The position numbers and the translations under genes were made by a program. DNA of 64,000 nucleotides, taken from the NCBI GenBank assembly GCA_949358305.1, contig OX442315.1, forward strand, positions 15,898,427 through 15,962,426, given 5' to 3'. Positions 61,101 through 64,000 of this stretch are shown one piece after another. Position 1 is the first letter of the stretch. The number at the start of each line of letters is the position of its first letter. The notes under the pieces are model-generated. The model saw nothing but the letters and a program-made list of their open reading frames with translations, made no database searches and was not told where the DNA came from. Origin of the DNA: Strigamia acuminata. Lineage: Eukaryota; Arthropoda; Chilopoda; Geophilomorpha; Linotaeniidae.

Positions 61101-61831
61101 CGATTTTGATTTAACACGGCCAAGAAAAATAAATTCAATTCCGTTTTTACACGATTTTCTTTTAATTTAATACGGCTAAAAAATTACCTTTTTTAAACTT
61201 TGATTTAAATTTTAAGGAAAAATGTTTCCATTAACTGTAATTTTCTACAAAGTATTTTGGGAATTTCCCTTGTTTGTCTTTTTTTACACGTTTTTTTTTT
61301 CTGGAATGTATCTACAGTGTAAAAACAATTGGGTGTACAGCCGTGGTCATAAAAATCGTCCCAGTCCAGCTTGAAGTACACCTTGAATGTAGTAGCGAAG
61401 TGCTGCCCCCTCAAAAGTTTGCCACTTACCTGCAATTCATTTTGGATAGATAGGCCTGTGCGAATCTTTTTTTAATATTAAAAATTAGTTTCTTTTGCCA
61501 TGCCATTCGGTGTGTTGCAATAAATTGCGATATCTTGCAATGTTGCACAAAAAATTACCAAACTGCAGTATCGCATTCGCATTCGCTTCAAAGAGTACTC
61601 GCACAGGCCTAAATACGGCTGTCGAAAGAGAACTCAAGGGATTTTATTTTTATTTTTAACATTTGTTTACTCCTTCTAGGTCAGTTGGTCGGCCTAGGAT
61701 TCGGTCTGTTTGCAATCGGGTCTGTCCTTGGAGTGATTGTGATGTTGATCTTACTCCTCCGTTTGCAGCCAAAGATAAACACAAACCCCAACGGTACGGA
61801 TGATGGAATTCAGTTGACGCTAAGGTACTAA
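58181..61831 (+). CDS. Type I membrane protein with a LolA-like-type extracellular region
   Basis: Twelve exons: 58181-58280, 58341-58562, 58620-58868, 59053-59228, 59291-59425, 59504-59716, 59778-59927, 60093-60222, 60374-60480, 60556-60761, 60804-60946 and 61680-61831, 1983 bp, 660 residues. Exon 1 gives a signal peptide (LRFLISLLILSIRCNG). The ectodomain has many Asn glycosylation sites and conserved-looking motifs YTIRDRLCDTW, IPVQTIIINH and FHFHPNDFEF. AREIQVTLLRISQLQ then VYVQFTLLD-like IYVQFTLLDKT follow. A KRLKR site could allow furin-type cleavage. The last exon holds one transmembrane helix (GLGFGLFAIGSVLGVIVMLI) and a short tail. The RDxxCDTW pattern resembles LolA-like-domain proteins of invertebrates; this is from memory and only moderate. 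Function unknown. Confidence 0.83.
61451..61611. mobile_element. MITE with TAGGCCTGTGCGA ends
   Basis: TAGGCCTGTGCGA pairs with the inverted CGCACAGGCCTA (with TCGCACAGGCCTA at the end). It lies in the last intron of the membrane-protein gene. A Tc1-like end, CAGCCGTGGTCATAAAAAT, lies upstream near 61336. Confidence 0.8.
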
Positions 61832-62968
61832 GGTACTCAAGAATAACATTTTGCATTCCTTTTTATTTTGTGATAAATGCAAAAAAAGCACACACACACT
61901 TTTAGTTCTTTGGTGATTTTTCTTTAAATTGCTATAGCAAAAATTGAATTGTCAGAAAAGTATTGTAATTTATACATTGTTTTTTTTTTTCTTTTTTCCT
62001 TTCTCATTATTATATTGATATTGTTCTTGAAGCCAATTAAAAAATACTCATTTTGAAATCCAAACTACGGGCAATTCATTAAATTACACATCTACAGGAA
62101 AAACAAATTATTTCTTTGCTTTTTTGGCTTCTCGCTCCGGTCAAGCAATTTCTTTAATTTATTATCAGGTTTTGAATTAAAAATTGTGAATTTCTTGCAC
62201 TAAAAGCACAAGTAAAGTAAAACTAAGGCAGGTGATGGCTCGAAAATTCACGAAGAATTGAAAAAGTTGATTTTTTTTAATTTTTTTAATTTTTTTTCTT
62301 TCAAAATCAACTTGATTTCTATTAAAATGAGCTAGATTTATTAACATATATTATAAAAAACTACGTCCTGACGTAATTCTTGCAGTTTCTGACCACTACA
62401 ACACAAATAAAAGCCCAAAAAATGAAGAAAAAAAGAAATCATAATTAAAAACAAATATATATAGAGATTAGAGAGAAAAATTCACTGAGGGGGGGAAATA
62501 AAATTCCTTTTTCCATTTCCCCCACTTGCTTGCAATAGAAGTGTGAAGAGGTGTGAAGAACGACTGAAAAAGGCCACAATTTAAGTCGATAAAAATTAAC
62601 AAAAAATTAAAAAATTAATTTTTTTTTCCCCCGTTTTCTTCGTGTTTTCTTTTAAATAACAAAAATTTAAAAATCAAAATGGCGCAAATATAGAAAAAGA
62701 AATTCGTCTGTGATTGTTTAGAGGTGAAATTCATCGCTTAAAAACTGTAAAATGTTTTGTTTTAGTTCATCTTTCTCATTTTTTGAAGATGTGGTTCGTT
62801 CTACCACTAATTTGCATTGGTGAAATCAAAGTTGTTGATTTTTTTCTTTCTTTTTTGAAACGCATCTTGAAGGCACCTCCATTTTTGCAAAAGTTTTCAT
62901 CCGGTCAGGGAGTCATCTTCTTTTTTCGTGTGTGAAGTGAAATTAAGTGTTGTCTTAAAAAAGTAGAT
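61832..62968. other. Convergent intergenic region
   Basis: Should hold both 3' UTRs of the membrane-protein gene (plus) and the Cys-loop receptor gene (minus). AT-rich; AATAAAA near 62262-62600 is not decisive. No gene is seen. Confidence 0.45.
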
Positions 62969-63211
62969 TTAAAACCACTTGTACCGGACAAAGAAGAAAA
63001 TTAAGAAGATGCCGTACGCGATGGGAAAAACGACGCGAGATACAACGTCGATCATCTTAGCGATCCGAATTGGTGGTGGGAATTCTCGTCCGGTGACTAA
63101 TTTATCTAGAGCTGTTTCACCTGCACTCGAATGCGAATTCGGAGCTGGGGGGTTTGAACTCACTTCACTCAGTCCTGGCTCACGTTTCATCGTCGCTGTA
63201 TTACTCTGACT
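62969..63211 (-). CDS. Last exon of a Cys-loop ligand-gated (probably chloride) channel subunit, partial
   Basis: The minus-strand exon runs from an acceptor TTATTGCAG at 63212 to the stop at 62969; upstream exons lie outside the window. It encodes part of the variable cytosolic M3-M4 loop (Ser/Pro-rich) and then AKMIDVVSRVVFPIAYGIFL and a short basic end. The pattern of basic/aliphatic residue, IDxxSRxxFP and hydrophobic helix is the M4 segment of GABA/glycine/glutamate/histamine-gated chloride channels. The helix lacks the common FN-YW residues, so the subtype is open. Confidence 0.75.
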   Translation of the reverse strand, partial: SQSNTATMKREPGLSEVSSNPPAPNSHSSAGETALDKLVTGREFPPPIRIAKMIDVVSRVVFPIAYGIFLIFFFVRYKWF

Positions 63212-63249
63212 CTGCAATAAAAGAGAGCAAACAGTTATTCAGAAATTTA

Positions 63250-63900
63250 GCCAAATAATCGAGGTTTTATATTAAAATTAATCGATAGTTGAAGGTTTTC
63301 TATCAAAATGTATGGATATTTAAAGGTTTTGTATAAAATAAATCGATATTTTGAAGTATTCTATCAAATTAATCGATATTATGAAGTTTTCTATCAAAAT
63401 TAATCGATATTTTGAAGTTTTCTATCAAAATTGATCAATATTTTGAAGTTTTCTATCAAAATTAATCGATATTTTGAAGTTTTCTATCAAAATTAATCGA
63501 TATTTTGACGTTTTCTATCAAAATTAATCGATATTTTGAAGTTTTCTATCAAAATTAATCGATATTTTGAAGTTTTCTATCAAAATTTATAGATATTTTT
63601 AGGTTTTCTATCAAAATTAATGGATCTATCTAAGTTTTCTGTCAAACGTAATCAATAATTAGAGATTTGTATAAAAAATTATCGATATTTAGAGATTTTG
63701 TATAAAAAATTATCGATATTTAAAGATTTTGTATAAAAAATTATCGATATTTAGAGATTTTGTATATAAATATATAGATATTGAAAGATTTTTTATAAAA
63801 AATTAACGATATTTAGAGGTTTTGTGTAAAAAATTATCGATATTTCGACGTCTACACCAAAACCTACCGGTATCGATATTTTGACGTTTACAATCAACAT
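63250..63900. repeat. ~31-bp minisatellite, intronic in the Cys-loop gene
   Basis: Repeats of ATTTTGAAGTTTTCTATCAA plus AATTAATCGAT, about 15-20 copies with increasing divergence to the right. Confidence 0.93.
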
Positions 63901-64000
63901 TTATCGATATTTCAAGGTTATCTTCACAAAAGTACAAGTATTTCTTTCACAGTAATAAAACTAAAGATAAACCAGAGTAGTCAATACACTGCTGTGTACT

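Overview
This is nuclear DNA from an intron-rich animal, almost certainly an arthropod. The evidence is small AT-rich GT-AG introns in nearly every gene, two genes for short neuropeptide F (an arthropod-type LRLRF-amide peptide), GH18 chitinase-type genes, a Copia fragment with a Copia-style primer site, MITEs, and a short interstitial run of the arthropod telomere repeat CCTAA. I cannot place it to order. No bacterial-type operon, tRNA, rRNA or CRISPR array was seen.

Layout: lifeguard/GRINA-type TMBIM gene (940-3515, minus); STT3B oligosaccharyltransferase catalytic subunit (4283-8931, plus); OS-9 ERAD lectin (9334-12454, minus, tail to tail with STT3B); a GH18 chitinase-like gene with a damaged active site (13081-23974, plus), its introns swollen by transposons; a 70-residue unknown gene (23996-24443, minus); a second GH18 gene with an intact active site (24750-31859, plus); an SLC22 transporter (32839-36889, plus); a cryptic three-exon sNPF-like gene (37644-38009, plus); an intronless, RRM-less ARS2 copy (38166-39530, plus); a canonical sNPF precursor (42257-43360, plus); about 9 kb of gene-poor DNA with transposon debris; carnosine N-methyltransferase (52510-54557, plus); a probably myristoylated coiled-coil protein of unknown family (54947-58085, plus); a type I membrane protein resembling LolA-like-domain proteins (58181-61831, plus); and the last exon of a Cys-loop receptor (62969-63211, minus) that continues beyond the window.

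Exon models were built by hand. They were checked by splice-site consensus, codon phase (each multi-exon coding sum is divisible by three where complete) and recognisable family motifs. STT3B and OS-9 both act on N-glycoproteins in the endoplasmic reticulum. The two GH18 genes are a tandem duplication in which one copy lost catalytic residues but kept its frame. The two sNPF-type genes share the intron phase before the peptide-coding exon.

The most striking non-genic feature is that most genes and several intergenic stretches carry AT-rich tandem arrays with units near 20-22 bp. Their sequences differ, but most share one geometry: an A-tract and a T-tract about 10-11 bp apart, one DNA helical turn. 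This resembles the periodic An/Tn clusters described in nematode introns.
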